Origin: Parcubacteria group bacterium
GTDB lineage: Bacteria > Patescibacteriota > Minisyncoccia > Phycocordibacterales > WO2-35-19
DNA length: 56,285 nt
Assembly (NCBI GenBank): GCA_012514175.1
Contig: JAAZAU010000001.1
Span: forward strand, 1-56,285
Direction of reading: 5' to 3'
A model generated the notes under the pieces. It was not told the origin of the DNA. It was given only the letters and a program-made list of their open reading frames with translations, and did not search any database. The position numbers and the translations under genes were made by a program. Positions 1 through 7,518 of the stretch are shown here, in pieces. Position 1 is the first letter of the stretch. Each line of letters starts with the position of its first letter.

Positions 1-200
1 ATTTTTGAGTTTTTGTTTTGTTCTTTTATGGAGTCAATCAATTCAAAAAGTTCTTTCTTTGTTTCAGAAGAAATACCACCTTCTGGATCAAAACCATCTT
101 TAAAAGCAATACTTCTTTGAAGTAGTATTTGAACACCTTGTTTAGTGTTTTTATATGTTTTTATGGTTGAGGACCCCACATCTATTAAAATTGTGTTCAT
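1..200 (-). CDS. N-terminal part of an actin-fold (ASKHA) ATPase-like protein, cut by the window edge
   Basis: An open frame starts at ATG (complement of 198-200) and stays open to base 1, so about 66 residues are seen and the C-terminus lies outside the window. The protein begins with a hydrophobic strand followed by IDVGSSTIKTY, which matches the phosphate-1 loop of the ASKHA superfamily (sugar kinases, Ppx/GppA, activator ATPases). The rest of the visible part is charged and does not decide the subfamily. The ORF track does not list it, probably because it has no stop in the window. The function of the family member is not known from this fragment. Confidence 0.55.
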   Translation of the reverse strand, partial: MNTILIDVGSSTIKTYKNTKQGVQILLQRSIAFKDGFDPEGGISSETKKELFELIDSIKEQNKNSK

Positions 201-354
201 GGTTTTGTAAATTAGTTTGGTAAATTTTTATAAACCTTCAATAATAGCGCAAGCGTCTTGTTTATTCCTGTTACTATCCAAATACTTAGCTTATTAATTG
301 TGTCGCGTGTTTAATAATTATCCCTTTGGTTGTCGTTTTTCATTAGGTTGAGTT

Positions 355-428
355 TGGTGCGGGATGGGAGAGTCGAACTCCCCACTACAGTTTGGAAAAC
401 TGTCATTTTACCGATAAACTAATCCCGC
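355..428 (-). tRNA. tRNA-Gly (anticodon UCC)
   Basis: Read on the minus strand, GCGGGAT pairs with ATCCCGC to form the acceptor stem. The anticodon arm is ACAGT-TTTCCAA-ACTGT with anticodon TCC, and the T arm contains GTTCGAC. The discriminator A is followed by an encoded CCA (bases 357-355). Confidence 0.93.
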
Positions 429-505
429 TTTCGCAAAGTTCTAAAAATCAACACACTAACTTTGCTTTTATATACTATCATATTTTATGATAGTATCTAG
501 TCAGC

Positions 506-581
506 GCCGCCGTAGTTAAATGGATTATAACAGTCCCGTCCTAAGGGATAGTTGGGGGTTCGATTCCCTCCGGTGGCACCA
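506..581 (+). tRNA. tRNA-Arg (anticodon CCU)
   Basis: GCCGCCG pairs with CGGTGGC in the acceptor stem with one G-U pair. The anticodon arm GTCCC-GTCCTAA-GGGAT gives anticodon CCT. The T arm GGGGG-TTCGATT-CCCTC is present, and CCA is encoded. Its 3' end lies one base from the stop codon of the RNHCP gene on the other strand. Confidence 0.92.
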
Positions 582-582
582 C

Positions 583-894
583 TTAAACATCAAAATAACG
601 TCCAGCAGAAATTTTAATAATCTCATCAAAATCGTCTTCTTTTGAGATCCTATTCTTCTGCTCCCTTCCACATTTTTTGCATTTGTGGACAATAAACCAC
701 TCTCCCCCATTTTCACCCGCTGTGATGGGTTCCATTAAACCACCACAACTCTCTGCCCTGTCTCCGGGAAAAATATCCACGTGTTTAGAATAGAGGCATT
801 TTGAACAATGGTTGGTATAACCATCACCACTTATGTTTTCTCCACAGTTTTCACAAACAAAATCCTCTTTTTTTCTTTTAAATTTTGAAGACAT
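583..894 (-). CDS. RNHCP-domain zinc-ribbon protein
   Basis: A 103-residue protein that shows the signature of the RNHCP family: TNHCSKCLYSKHVD, then PGDRAESCGGLMEPI, then a C-terminal CKKCG. An N-terminal CENCG completes a set of CxxC pairs, so one or two zinc sites are likely. Members of this family are small, usually single-gene proteins of unknown biochemical role, with an RNA link suggested only by the family name. The start at 894 follows an A-rich stretch. The gene converges on tRNA-Arg(CCU) with essentially no space between them. The family call is strong and the function is unknown. Confidence 0.8.
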   Translation of the reverse strand: MSSKFKRKKEDFVCENCGENISGDGYTNHCSKCLYSKHVDIFPGDRAESCGGLMEPITAGENGGEWFIVHKCKKCGREQKNRISKEDDFDEIIKISAGRYFDV

Positions 895-940
895 AAAAAT
901 TGGCTAATTGGATTGATTTATAGTATCATCTTTCTTATTG

Positions 941-1014
941 CGGAGTGTAGTATAGTGGTAGTATAAATGCTTTGGGAGCATTAGGTCCGAGTTCGATTCT
1001 CGGCACTCCGACCA
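941..1014 (+). tRNA. tRNA-Pro (anticodon UGG)
   Basis: CGGAGTG pairs with CACTCCG, with the C1 start typical of bacterial tRNA-Pro. The anticodon arm AATGC-TTTGGGA-GCATT gives TGG. GTTCGATTC is in the T arm, and ACCA is encoded at the end. Confidence 0.93.
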
Positions 1015-1055
1015 GCTTAAACTTTTTCAATAAATTTCTTCAATAAAAGTTAAAT

Positions 1056-1451
1056 TTATAAAATTAGGTTTTGCATAAACTTTACTTTAGCCACCTTGGC
1101 TTCTACATCTAAAAAAACGCAAGCTAAATCAAATTGCCATAAAGGTTCCCCGTTTTGGTGTTTCTCCATTAAATAAGTTTGGACAGCTCTTCTTAGTCTT
1201 TGAAGTTTCCAAGGGTGCATATTGTCTTCTGGCTGATAACTATTTATTTCTTGATGAAATTTGCCATTAAAACTTTTTCGGCTAACGGTCTTTACTTCTA
1301 CAAAATGAAGGACTTTGTCTTTTTCAGCTATTATATCTATCTCACCCCACTTCTTCCTATAATTTCTACAAATTACCTCAAAACCCTTTTTTATAAGGAA
1401 ATTAGTCATAATGTTTTCCCCTATTTCTCCGATTTGGTTGTGTTTAGCCAT
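1056..1451 (-). CDS. yraN: YraN/UPF0102 family nuclease-fold protein
   Basis: A 131-residue protein with the layout of UPF0102: an N-terminal helix with GEIGENIMTNFLIKKGFEV, then WGEIDIIAEKDKVLHFVEVK, which holds the E/GEID...VEVKT residues of a restriction-endonuclease-like (Holliday-junction-resolvase-type) fold. Length is normal for the family. YraN proteins are widespread and usually sit near ribosomal protein or rnhB genes. Their substrate has not been firmly established. The middle contains a small insertion (FHQEINSYQPEDNMHP) ahead of the RLRRAVQTYL helix, which is common in the family. It stands alone here, between tRNA genes. Confidence 0.88.
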   Translation of the reverse strand: MAKHNQIGEIGENIMTNFLIKKGFEVICRNYRKKWGEIDIIAEKDKVLHFVEVKTVSRKSFNGKFHQEINSYQPEDNMHPWKLQRLRRAVQTYLMEKHQNGEPLWQFDLACVFLDVEAKVAKVKFMQNLIL

Positions 1452-1694
1452 AAAAGACCCGTGTTTTGTTTAAGTCATAAAAAAGCCTTATTTTAAGCCA
1501 CTTGTCTTTTGAAGGAGTTTGACTTATACACTTTGTCCCCTACTTTATCCACAGTTTTGTTGAAAACTAAGGCTGATTAGACCACAAAGACATTATACTA
1601 ATTTGGGGACATTTTTATTAGTTCAAATTGTGTTAATAAAGGCAAAAAGATGACTTTTGTTAAAAAAATTTTTTTGTGGTAAATTAAATAAGTT
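1452..1694. other. Intergenic stretch with no gene seen
   Basis: AT-rich spacer between yraN and tRNA-Gly(GCC). It holds one exact TTATCCACA (1545-1553), the DnaA-box consensus, but no cluster of boxes. A weak promoter for the tRNA is plausible just upstream of 1695. No open frame or stable hairpin is convincing. Confidence 0.5.
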
Positions 1695-1768
1695 GCGGGT
1701 ATGGTTTAGTGGTAGAACGCGTCCTTGCCAAGGACGAAACGGGAGTTCGATTCTCCCTACCCGCACCA
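1695..1768 (+). tRNA. tRNA-Gly (anticodon GCC)
   Basis: GCGGGTA pairs with TACCCGC. The anticodon arm CGTCC-TTGCCAA-GGACG gives GCC. The T arm is GGGAG-TTCGATT-CTCCC, and CCA is encoded. With the UCC isoacceptor at 355-428 it covers the four glycine codons. Confidence 0.94.
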
Positions 1769-1845
1769 ACAGTGAGCAAAGCTCACAAACTCATTTTTGT
1801 AACAGTGCGGAGACGGCTCGCCTGATTTATGTTCAACTTTTTAAT

Positions 1846-1920
1846 TGGTGCTCCCGGAGGGATTCGAACCCCCAACAAGTGCTTCGAAGGCACGCATGAT
1901 ATCCATTTCACCACGGGAGC
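1846..1920 (-). tRNA. tRNA-Arg (anticodon UCG)
   Basis: On the minus strand GCTCCCG pairs with CGGGAGC. The anticodon loop CTTCGAA gives anticodon TCG. The T arm GGGGG-TTCGAAT-CCCTC is clear, and CCA is encoded. A UCG rather than ICG/ACG anticodon for the CGN box is worth noting. Confidence 0.92.
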
Positions 1921-1978
1921 GTTGCCTTATTGTGCCACAAAACTGGTTGTTTTTCAAAAATTATAATAAAATTAAGCA

Positions 1979-3460
1979 ATGAAAGCTAAGATTGAAAAAT
2001 TTAATATCCCAACCGAAGTTTCTCGTGTAACCAAAGCGCTCAAAGAAGCCAATTTTGAGGCTTTTTTGGTTGGAGGTTGTGTCAGAGATTTGTTTATTGG
2101 CAGAAAACCTAAAGATTGGGATGTAACCACCAATGCTAAACCAGAAGAGATTATTGCCCTATTTCCAAAGACTTTTTACGAAAACGAATACGGAACCGTT
2201 GGGGTGGTTAATGAGGATGTTTCTGATGAAACCTTGAAAATAATAGAAGTTACTCCTTATCGCTTAGAAAGTTCTTATTCTGACCACAGAAGGCCTGATG
2301 ATGTGAAATTTAGTGATAATCTTACAGATGATTTAAAAAGACGCGATTTTACTATAAATGCCATAGCTTATGACAATGAGACCGGAGAAATTGTTGATCC
2401 TTTTGGTGGTGTGGCAGATTTGCACAAAGGTGTTATAAAAACAGTTGGAAACCCAAACGAAAGATTTTTTGAAGATGGTTTAAGAATATTAAGAGCCGTC
2501 AGGTTTCATGTGGAACTTGGTTTTGTTCTGGACCCAGAAACCGAAAAATCAATATTAGAAAATAGCGATATTTTGGGAAAAATCTCAAAAGAAAGAACCA
2601 GAGATGAGTTTGTGAAAATAATTATGTCTCAAGAACCAGCGACAGGCGTTTCCCTACTGAAAAAGCTTGGTTTATTAAAATATATTATTCCAGAATTGGA
2701 AGAAAGTGTTGATGTTGAACAGAACCAAGCTCACGCTTTTGATGTTTGGACTCATCTTATGAAAACACTCCAACATTCCGCCGACAAAAATTATCCGTTA
2801 CACGTGAGACTTGGAGCTCTTTTGCACGATGTTTCCAAGCCTTTTACCAGAAGGTGGGATAATGAAGCAAAACAATGGACTTTTTACGGTCACGAAGTGG
2901 TGGGTTCACGTGTAACCAAGAAAATATTAGAAAATCTGAAGTTTTCACGTGAAACAATTGAAAAAGTAACAAATTTGGTGCGTTGGCATATGTTTTTCTC
3001 AGACACCGAAAAAATAACTCCTTCAGCTGTGAGGAGACTTATTGCGAACGTTGGTAAAGACAATATTTGGGATTTAATAAACATGAGAGGCTGTGATCGT
3101 GTGGGCACCGGTAGACCAAAAGAAAACCCTTACCGACTTAGAAAGTATAAAGCTATGATAGAGGAAGTAATGAGAGACCCTATTTCTGTCAGTATGTTGA
3201 AAATTGACGGCAACAAAATTATGGAAATTTTAAATATAACTTCGGGTCCGAAGGTGGGGCAGATACTCAATGCGCTTATGGAGGAAGTATTAGAAAATCC
3301 AGCATTAAATACTGAAGAATATTTAAACAAAAGAACTGTAGAATTATCAAAAATGTCTGATATAGATTTGCAAAAATTAAGCGAAAAAGGTAAAAAAACC
3401 AAGGAAAAACAAGAGGAAATTGAAATCAGTAAAATAAGAGATAAATATTATGTGGAGTAG
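1979..3460 (+). CDS. cca: CCA-adding tRNA nucleotidyltransferase with HD domain
   Basis: A 493-residue class II nucleotidyltransferase. The N-terminal polymerase-beta-type head shows FLVGGCVRDLFIGRKPKDWDVTT, with the GG motif and the DxD metal ligands. A second block with RRDFTINAIAYD follows, then the RNA-binding neck (RFFEDGLRILRAVRFHVELGF). A C-terminal HD domain is visible at about residue 280 (LHDVSKP). The enzyme adds or repairs the 3' CCA of tRNAs using CTP and ATP. Five of the six tRNA genes in this window encode CCA, so here it would mostly repair ends, except for tRNA-Ile at 36.87 kb. The start ATG follows a short AT-rich leader without an obvious Shine-Dalgarno sequence. A CCA enzyme fits better than poly(A) polymerase, but the sequence alone cannot fully separate them. 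Confidence 0.93.
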   Translation: MKAKIEKFNIPTEVSRVTKALKEANFEAFLVGGCVRDLFIGRKPKDWDVTTNAKPEEIIALFPKTFYENEYGTVGVVNEDVSDETLKIIEVTPYRLESSYSDHRRPDDVKFSDNLTDDLKRRDFTINAIAYDNETGEIVDPFGGVADLHKGVIKTVGNPNERFFEDGLRILRAVRFHVELGFVLDPETEKSILENSDILGKISKERTRDEFVKIIMSQEPATGVSLLKKLGLLKYIIPELEESVDVEQNQAHAFDVWTHLMKTLQHSADKNYPLHVRLGALLHDVSKPFTRRWDNEAKQWTFYGHEVVGSRVTKKILENLKFSRETIEKVTNLVRWHMFFSDTEKITPSAVRRLIANVGKDNIWDLINMRGCDRVGTGRPKENPYRLRKYKAMIEEVMRDPISVSMLKIDGNKIMEILNITSGPKVGQILNALMEEVLENPALNTEEYLNKRTVELSKMSDIDLQKLSEKGKKTKEKQEEIEISKIRDKYYVE

Positions 3461-3671
3461 AAAATATAATTATCCACAGTATTGTCCTTTACACTAAATC
3501 TTAAAAGACATAAAATCTGTATCAGACATAGCTGATAAATTAAAAGACATTTTCAGCATTGGTTCTTTATAAAAGTTGTCGACAAATTTTAAAGAAAGTT
3601 TGGTTGATTATAAGAATAGGTTATATATATCTTCACTCATTATTTTTTAAATGAGATATCATACGATTTCT

Positions 3672-3820
3672 TATAATATCGCGTTTCAACGAAACTTATC
3701 TTTAATCCTAGCTCTACCTTTGAACATAAAGTTTTGTGTTTAAAAGTGGGGCTAGGAAAGAGTTCTTTATAAACCGCCTTGTCGTGCGAAATTCCTCCAC
3801 CGCATCTTGGCGGTTTTTTT
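3672..3820 (+). ncRNA. Candidate structured small RNA with its own -10 box and intrinsic terminator
   Basis: The 395-base gap after cca holds no open frame but has ordered structure. TATAAT lies at 3672-3677. A long stem follows, CCTAGC (3707-3712) with GCTAGG (3751-3756), continuing inward for several more pairs. Next comes AACCGCC (3772-3778) pairing with GGCGGTT (3809-3815) and running into seven T residues, a typical Rho-independent terminator. Inside the terminator stem a smaller TGCG/CGCA helix presents the loop AAATTCCTCCAC. I find none of the conserved cores of RNase P RNA, SRP RNA or tmRNA in it. No good -35 box is seen. Expression and extent are inferences. Confidence 0.5.
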
Positions 3821-3854
3821 ATTGTCTACAATGTCAAAAGTGTTAACGGTGTGG

Positions 3855-4649
3855 TTAAGCTATTTCTAGCAAAACAGGGCAGTGGTCAGAACCAAAAACA
3901 TCTTTTAATATTTCTGATTTTTTAATGTTTGGTAAAAACTCTTTATTTACAAAAAAATAATCAAGTCTCCAACCGACGTTTCTGGCGCGAGAGTTAGCGA
4001 AAGGTGTCCACCAAGTGTAAAAACCTTTACCTTTTGTGAAATGTCTAAAAGTGTCTACAAAACCACTGTTTACAACGTTATCAATACCCTCGCGTTCTTC
4101 TTTAGTAAAACCATGCTCACCTTCGTTTTGTTTTGGGTTGGCTAAATCGTCTTCGGTATGAGCCACATTTAAATCTCCGCAAAAAATTACGTTTTTTTTC
4201 TGTTTTAAAGTTTTAATATATTCAAGAAAAGCTGGGTCCCATTGTTTGTAGCGCAAAGAGAGTCGGCTTAAATCTGCTTTAGAGTTGGGGGTATAAACGG
4301 TTACTACGAAAAAATCTTTAAATTCAGCTGTTAAAACTCGTCCTTCAGCATTTGGGTCTCCGTATTTATCTTCGTTAAATTTGTATTTGTCTAAAATCTC
4401 AACAGGGAAACCAAAGGTGATGCTTAAAGGTTTTTCTTTGCAAAATATAGCTGTTCCGCTATAACCTGGTCTTTCGGCTGGATTCCAATATTCTAAATAA
4501 TCTTCTAAATCTAGCTCATTTTGTTCTTTTCTGGATTTGATTTCTTGCAAACACAAAATATCTGGTTGGTATTCTTTAATAAAAGGTAAAAATTCACCTT
4601 TTCTGTGCACCGCTCTAAGCCCGTTTACGTTCCAAGATATTATTTTCAT
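3855..4649 (-). CDS. xthA: Exodeoxyribonuclease III / AP endonuclease
   Basis: A 264-residue protein with the full exonuclease-endonuclease-phosphatase fold: MKIISWNVNGLRA at the start, LCLQEIKS (catalytic metal-binding Glu), VYTPNS, FCGDLNVAH, the NVGWRLDYFFV block and SDHCPVLLEI at the end with the catalytic Asp-His pair. It incises DNA at abasic sites in base excision repair and has 3'-5' exonuclease activity. Length matches ExoIII/ExoA. On the minus strand TAATAT lies six bases before the ATG, which suggests a leaderless mRNA. Its neighbours are unrelated. The call is firm. Confidence 0.95.
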   Translation of the reverse strand: MKIISWNVNGLRAVHRKGEFLPFIKEYQPDILCLQEIKSRKEQNELDLEDYLEYWNPAERPGYSGTAIFCKEKPLSITFGFPVEILDKYKFNEDKYGDPNAEGRVLTAEFKDFFVVTVYTPNSKADLSRLSLRYKQWDPAFLEYIKTLKQKKNVIFCGDLNVAHTEDDLANPKQNEGEHGFTKEEREGIDNVVNSGFVDTFRHFTKGKGFYTWWTPFANSRARNVGWRLDYFFVNKEFLPNIKKSEILKDVFGSDHCPVLLEIA

Positions 4650-4728
4650 AAAAATATATTATCATAATCGTTTGCTTTATTAAGGCGGGGGTAATAAAAT
4701 CAGGTTATTAGTGTTAATTTAAAATGTG

Positions 4729-5040
4729 ATGGAAAAGGAATCAGAATCTAAAAAAGATTTTACCAACATAGAAGATCCCTTAATGTTGTCTGATAAAGAA
4801 AAAGAGTTATTGATAAAGGGAGTGCAGAGTTTTGGCGAACTTTATCAAGTGTTGGAACAAATTGGGGTTTTGGTAGATTCGGATAATACTTTTGAAAGTG
4901 GGGAATTGAAAGACATTATTGAAAAAGCTAAAAAAGAAGAGATAGATACAGACCTTGTTCCTAGAGTGGGGGGTTTGAAAGAAAAAGTGGAAGAATTGAT
5001 GCGAAAGGAAAACGGAGGAGCCGAAAATCTTGAAAAGTAG
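4729..5040 (+). CDS. Small acidic hypothetical protein
   Basis: About 103 residues, rich in Glu and Lys, with no Cys, no membrane segment and no signal peptide. It appears mostly helical (for example KEKELLIKGVQSFGELYQVLEQIGVL). I do not recognise a family. The track begins at GTG 4726, and the ATG at 4729 directly after it is the simpler start. The gene converges on the Xer recombinase with a two-base gap and no terminator between them. It could be a CPR-restricted small protein. A chance frame is less likely given its length and coding-like composition. Confidence 0.5.
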   Translation: MEKESESKKDFTNIEDPLMLSDKEKELLIKGVQSFGELYQVLEQIGVLVDSDNTFESGELKDIIEKAKKEEIDTDLVPRVGGLKEKVEELMRKENGGAENLEK

Positions 5041-5042
5041 AA

Positions 5043-5972
5043 TCACCCTTTTTTGTTATGAAACTTTTTGTGTATGTCTCGCAAATGTTTGTCGGTGACG
5101 TGGGTGTAAATCTGGGTTGTGCCAATGTTGGCGTGGCCAAGGAGGGCTTGAACAGAACGTAAATCAGCACCATTGCTTAGTAAATCTGTTGCAAAACAAT
5201 GGCGAATCGTGTGCGGAGTGACTCTTTTAGAAATACCAGCTTTAATAGCGGATTGTTTTACTATTCGTTCCACAGAACGTTTGCTTAAGGCCAGGCTTTG
5301 ACCTCTGGCTTTTTGACTTTTGCCATTTTTAGAAAGTTGAATAAAAAGCGCGTCATCTAAATCTGTTCTTTTGGCCAAATAATCTTTTAAGATTTTTTTT
5401 GAATGATCAGAAATAAAAACTACTCGCACTCTGCGACCTTTGCCAATAATAGAAAGTTCGTCCGTTGATAAATCTATGTCGCGGGTAAGAGAGCAAAGTT
5501 CAGAAACACGCAAACCGGTAGAAAATAAGAGTTCTAAAATGGCGCGATCTCTTAAACTGGCAAGATCGTTGCCTTTAGGAGCTTCCAAAAGTCTTTGGAG
5601 TTCTTCTTCAGTGATTAGATCTAATGATCTTTCTGGCACTTTAGCCAGTTCTATTCTTTCGGGAGACAATGATTTAATTCCTTGTCGGGCTAAATATTTA
5701 AGAAAAGCTCTGATTGCAATCAGATAGTAGTTTTGGGTTTTTTTAGACATAGTTTCACCGGTTTTTATATTTTTACCGGTGATCTGACGATTGAGCCATA
5801 ATCTAAATTCCCTAACTACGTCGTCGGTGATATCTTCAGGGTTTTTAACTTGGGTTTGTTTTAAGAAAACATCTAAATAATGTTGATAGTTCTCAACGGT
5901 TTTGAGCGCCCGACCTTTTTCAATTTCCAGATATTCCAAAAATTGCCTTTTGAGTTGTTCTAGATTTTTCAT
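5043..5972 (-). CDS. xerC: Xer-family tyrosine recombinase
   Basis: 309 residues from the ATG at 5972, which follows AAAAAAGGTGTA. The longer track ORF (to 6050) adds an unlikely N-terminus. The N-terminal SAM-like core-binding domain (FLEYLEIEKGRALKTVENYQHYL) is followed by a catalytic domain with STGLRVSEL (first Arg), HTIRHCFAT (HxxR) and LGHANIGTTQIYTH (His and nucleophilic Tyr), so the R-K-H-R-H-Y set is complete. It would resolve chromosome dimers at a dif site with FtsK. Many CPR genomes carry a single Xer, so XerC versus XerD cannot be decided, and a phage-type integrase is less likely because the length and the lack of extra domains fit Xer. Confidence 0.9.
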   Translation of the reverse strand: MKNLEQLKRQFLEYLEIEKGRALKTVENYQHYLDVFLKQTQVKNPEDITDDVVREFRLWLNRQITGKNIKTGETMSKKTQNYYLIAIRAFLKYLARQGIKSLSPERIELAKVPERSLDLITEEELQRLLEAPKGNDLASLRDRAILELLFSTGLRVSELCSLTRDIDLSTDELSIIGKGRRVRVVFISDHSKKILKDYLAKRTDLDDALFIQLSKNGKSQKARGQSLALSKRSVERIVKQSAIKAGISKRVTPHTIRHCFATDLLSNGADLRSVQALLGHANIGTTQIYTHVTDKHLRDIHKKFHNKKG

Positions 5973-6050
5973 TACACCTTTTTTTAACCTCTCCTTATTT
6001 AGAGGAGGGGAGAAACTATATTGTATCATTTTTATTTTTAAACGTCGCAC

Positions 6051-6087
6051 AATATAAAACCGTCTCCTTTCCTAAGGGAGACGGTTT
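6051..6087 (-). terminator. Intrinsic terminator of the small membrane-protein gene
   Basis: An 11-bp perfect stem (AAACCGTCTCC, 6057-6067, with GGAGACGGTTT, 6077-6087) is followed on the minus strand by a T-rich run (TTTTATATT). It lies 12 bases after the stop codon of the 53-residue protein. Confidence 0.8.
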
Positions 6088-6099
6088 GGGTGAGAGGCA

Positions 6100-6261
6100 T
6101 TATGGACCTACGACATACCGCTCAATGCGCTTTAGCATCTTGACGGTCCAGCGCAAGAACTGGCGATGTCGTCCAAAAATCAAGGAGATAACGAAACCAG
6201 TGGTCCACGGAATCGTTATCGTTCCAAATAATCCAAGATAAAGGTCTTTGGTGGTGATCAT
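6100..6261 (-). CDS. 53-residue membrane protein with its own promoter and terminator
   Basis: The track ORF (to 6366) must be shortened. An ATG at 6261 is preceded by AAGGAAAGGAGAAAA, one of the best Shine-Dalgarno sequences in the window, and by a consensus promoter. The product starts MITTKDLYLGLFG, has one hydrophobic segment (about residues 8-30) and a strongly basic C-terminal tail (RHRQFLRWTVKMLKRIERYVV). That pattern is seen in small membrane-associated peptides and in type I toxins. I recognise no family. Codon use is richer in G and C than in its neighbours. The compact unit of promoter, SD, ORF and terminator argues that it is real. A toxin-like, stress-related or membrane-regulatory role would be speculation. 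Confidence 0.65.
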   Translation of the reverse strand: MITTKDLYLGLFGTITIPWTTGFVISLIFGRHRQFLRWTVKMLKRIERYVVGP

Positions 6262-6313
6262 TTTTCTCCTTTCCTTTTTGTTTAATTTATTAAAAGAACA
6301 GATCAGGACTACA

Positions 6314-6341
6314 TTTATACACTTTTTAAATATTTTGTCAA
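6314..6341 (-). promoter_or_regulatory. Sigma70-type promoter of the 53-residue protein gene
   Basis: On the minus strand TTGACA, a 16-base spacer and TATAAA lie about 50 bases before the ATG at 6261. It points away from the rpsO promoter, giving a divergent pair. Confidence 0.75.
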
Positions 6342-6377
6342 GGGTGAAATTAGGGAAAATTAACATTTTAAGCGAGA

Positions 6378-6406
6378 TTGCAAAAAATAGAGTAATGTGC
6401 TATTCT
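6378..6406 (+). promoter_or_regulatory. rpsO promoter placed for a leaderless mRNA
   Basis: TTGCAA (6378-6383), a 17-base spacer and TATTCT (6401-6406). The ATG of rpsO begins seven bases after the -10 box, so transcription would start at or next to the start codon. There is no Shine-Dalgarno sequence. Confidence 0.6.
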
Positions 6407-6412
6407 TGGGAT

Positions 6413-6685
6413 ATGCTTACAAAAAATAAAAAGCAAAGAATCATAAAAGAAGTAAAGGTGCACGATACTGATACAGGTAGCCCTGAGGTTCAGATCGCGA
6501 TACTTTCGCGTAGGATTAATGATTTAGCATCCCATTTAAAAAAGAACAAAAAAGATAAGCATTCTCGCCGAGGTCTTTTAGGTTTGGTGGCCGATAGAAA
6601 AGCTCATATGAAATATTTGGAGAAGAAAGACAAGAAAAGGTATAATGCTCTTGTTAAGAAGCTTGATCTTAAAAAATCTTCTTAA
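6413..6685 (+). CDS. rpsO: 30S ribosomal protein S15
   Basis: 90 residues from the ATG at 6413 (MLTKNKKQRIIKEVKVHDTDTGS). The track extends upstream through the promoter and should be cut here. The family pattern is clear: DTGSPEVQIA, RINDLASHLKKNKKDKHSRRGLLGLVADRKAHMKYL and the C-terminal basic helix. S15 binds 16S rRNA at the h20/h22 junction early in 30S assembly. In many bacteria rpsO is next to pnp, but here pnp is 21 kb away. Length and motifs are normal. Confidence 0.97.
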   Translation: MLTKNKKQRIIKEVKVHDTDTGSPEVQIAILSRRINDLASHLKKNKKDKHSRRGLLGLVADRKAHMKYLEKKDKKRYNALVKKLDLKKSS

Positions 6686-6818
6686 TTAGTGTTTCAATTA
6701 ACATTTTTGTAATTTTCATTGATTTTTCAATGTCCTATTTTTGCTAGAAGATTGTTTAATTTGGTCTTTATTGAAGATTACAAATTAGAAATTGAAAATT
6801 ATTTTAATATATAAAAAT

Positions 6819-7349
6819 ATGTCAGTTATTAAACATAAAAATCAACGTGTCGGTATATTTATAGACACTCAAAACCTTTATCATAGCGCTAAAAATATTT
6901 ATGGTAGCAAGGTTAATTTTGACCAAGTAGTTAAAGAGGTTCTTGCAGGACGTTCATTAACTAGAGCGGTGGCTTACGTTATTACCACCGAATCTGGTGA
7001 AGAAAAAGGTTTTTTTGAAGCTTTGGGCAAAATAGGGATTGAAACTAAGACTAAAAATTTACAAGTTTTTGCTGGTGGCGCTAAAAAAGGGGATTGGGAT
7101 GTGGGTTTGGCTATTGATGCTATTAAATTATCATCCAAACTTGATGCGATTATTCTTATAACTGGTGATGGCGATTTTGTTCCGTTGGTAGAATATTTAA
7201 AAAATAGTGGTTGCCAAGTAGAAGTAGCTTCTTTTGGTAAATCAACCTCGGCTAAACTTATTGAGGTGGCGGATGATTTTATAGATTTGGACAAAAATCC
7301 TCGCAAGTATCTTATCTCTGGTAATAAAAACCGAAACCGAAACAAATAA
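6819..7349 (+). CDS. NYN-domain (LabA/DUF88-type) protein
   Basis: 176 residues from the ATG at 6819. The extra nine residues in the track overlap a TATATA promoter box. The PIN-like NYN fold is shown by VGIFIDTQNLYHSA (first Asp), KKGDWDVGLAIDAI (central acidic residues) and LITGDGDFVPLVEYLKNSG (last Asp pair), ending with a strand-helix and DDFIDLD. NYN proteins are predicted metal-dependent RNases. LabA-type members in CPR are common and uncharacterised. The C-terminal tail is short and basic (KNRNRNK). No partner gene is adjacent, as the pilus operon downstream has its own promoter. Confidence 0.85.
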   Translation: MSVIKHKNQRVGIFIDTQNLYHSAKNIYGSKVNFDQVVKEVLAGRSLTRAVAYVITTESGEEKGFFEALGKIGIETKTKNLQVFAGGAKKGDWDVGLAIDAIKLSSKLDAIILITGDGDFVPLVEYLKNSGCQVEVASFGKSTSAKLIEVADDFIDLDKNPRKYLISGNKNRNRNK

Positions 7350-7518
7350 TAAAAAATACTCTCTCGCTTTGCGCAGTTTTTCTGCTGAAATTTTTTTTTA
7401 TTTTCCTCTTGGTTGGGTTTGTGAAGTGTGTTGGAGAAGTATTTTATTTTTTTATTCCCATTTTTTTCTATTGTTTGTTTTATTTTTGATATAATAAATA
7501 TTCGCGGAAGCAATATTT

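Noticed and set aside
1545-3478. Exact TTATCCACA DnaA boxes at 1545-1553 and 3470-3478, with one inverted at 51076-51084
   Set aside because: They are isolated, not clustered, and there is no dnaA, dnaN or AT-rich unwinding region with them. No origin can be supported.
5043-5972. The Xer recombinase as a phage or integron integrase
   Set aside because: Length and domain layout fit a chromosomal Xer, and no mobile element or attachment site is next to it.
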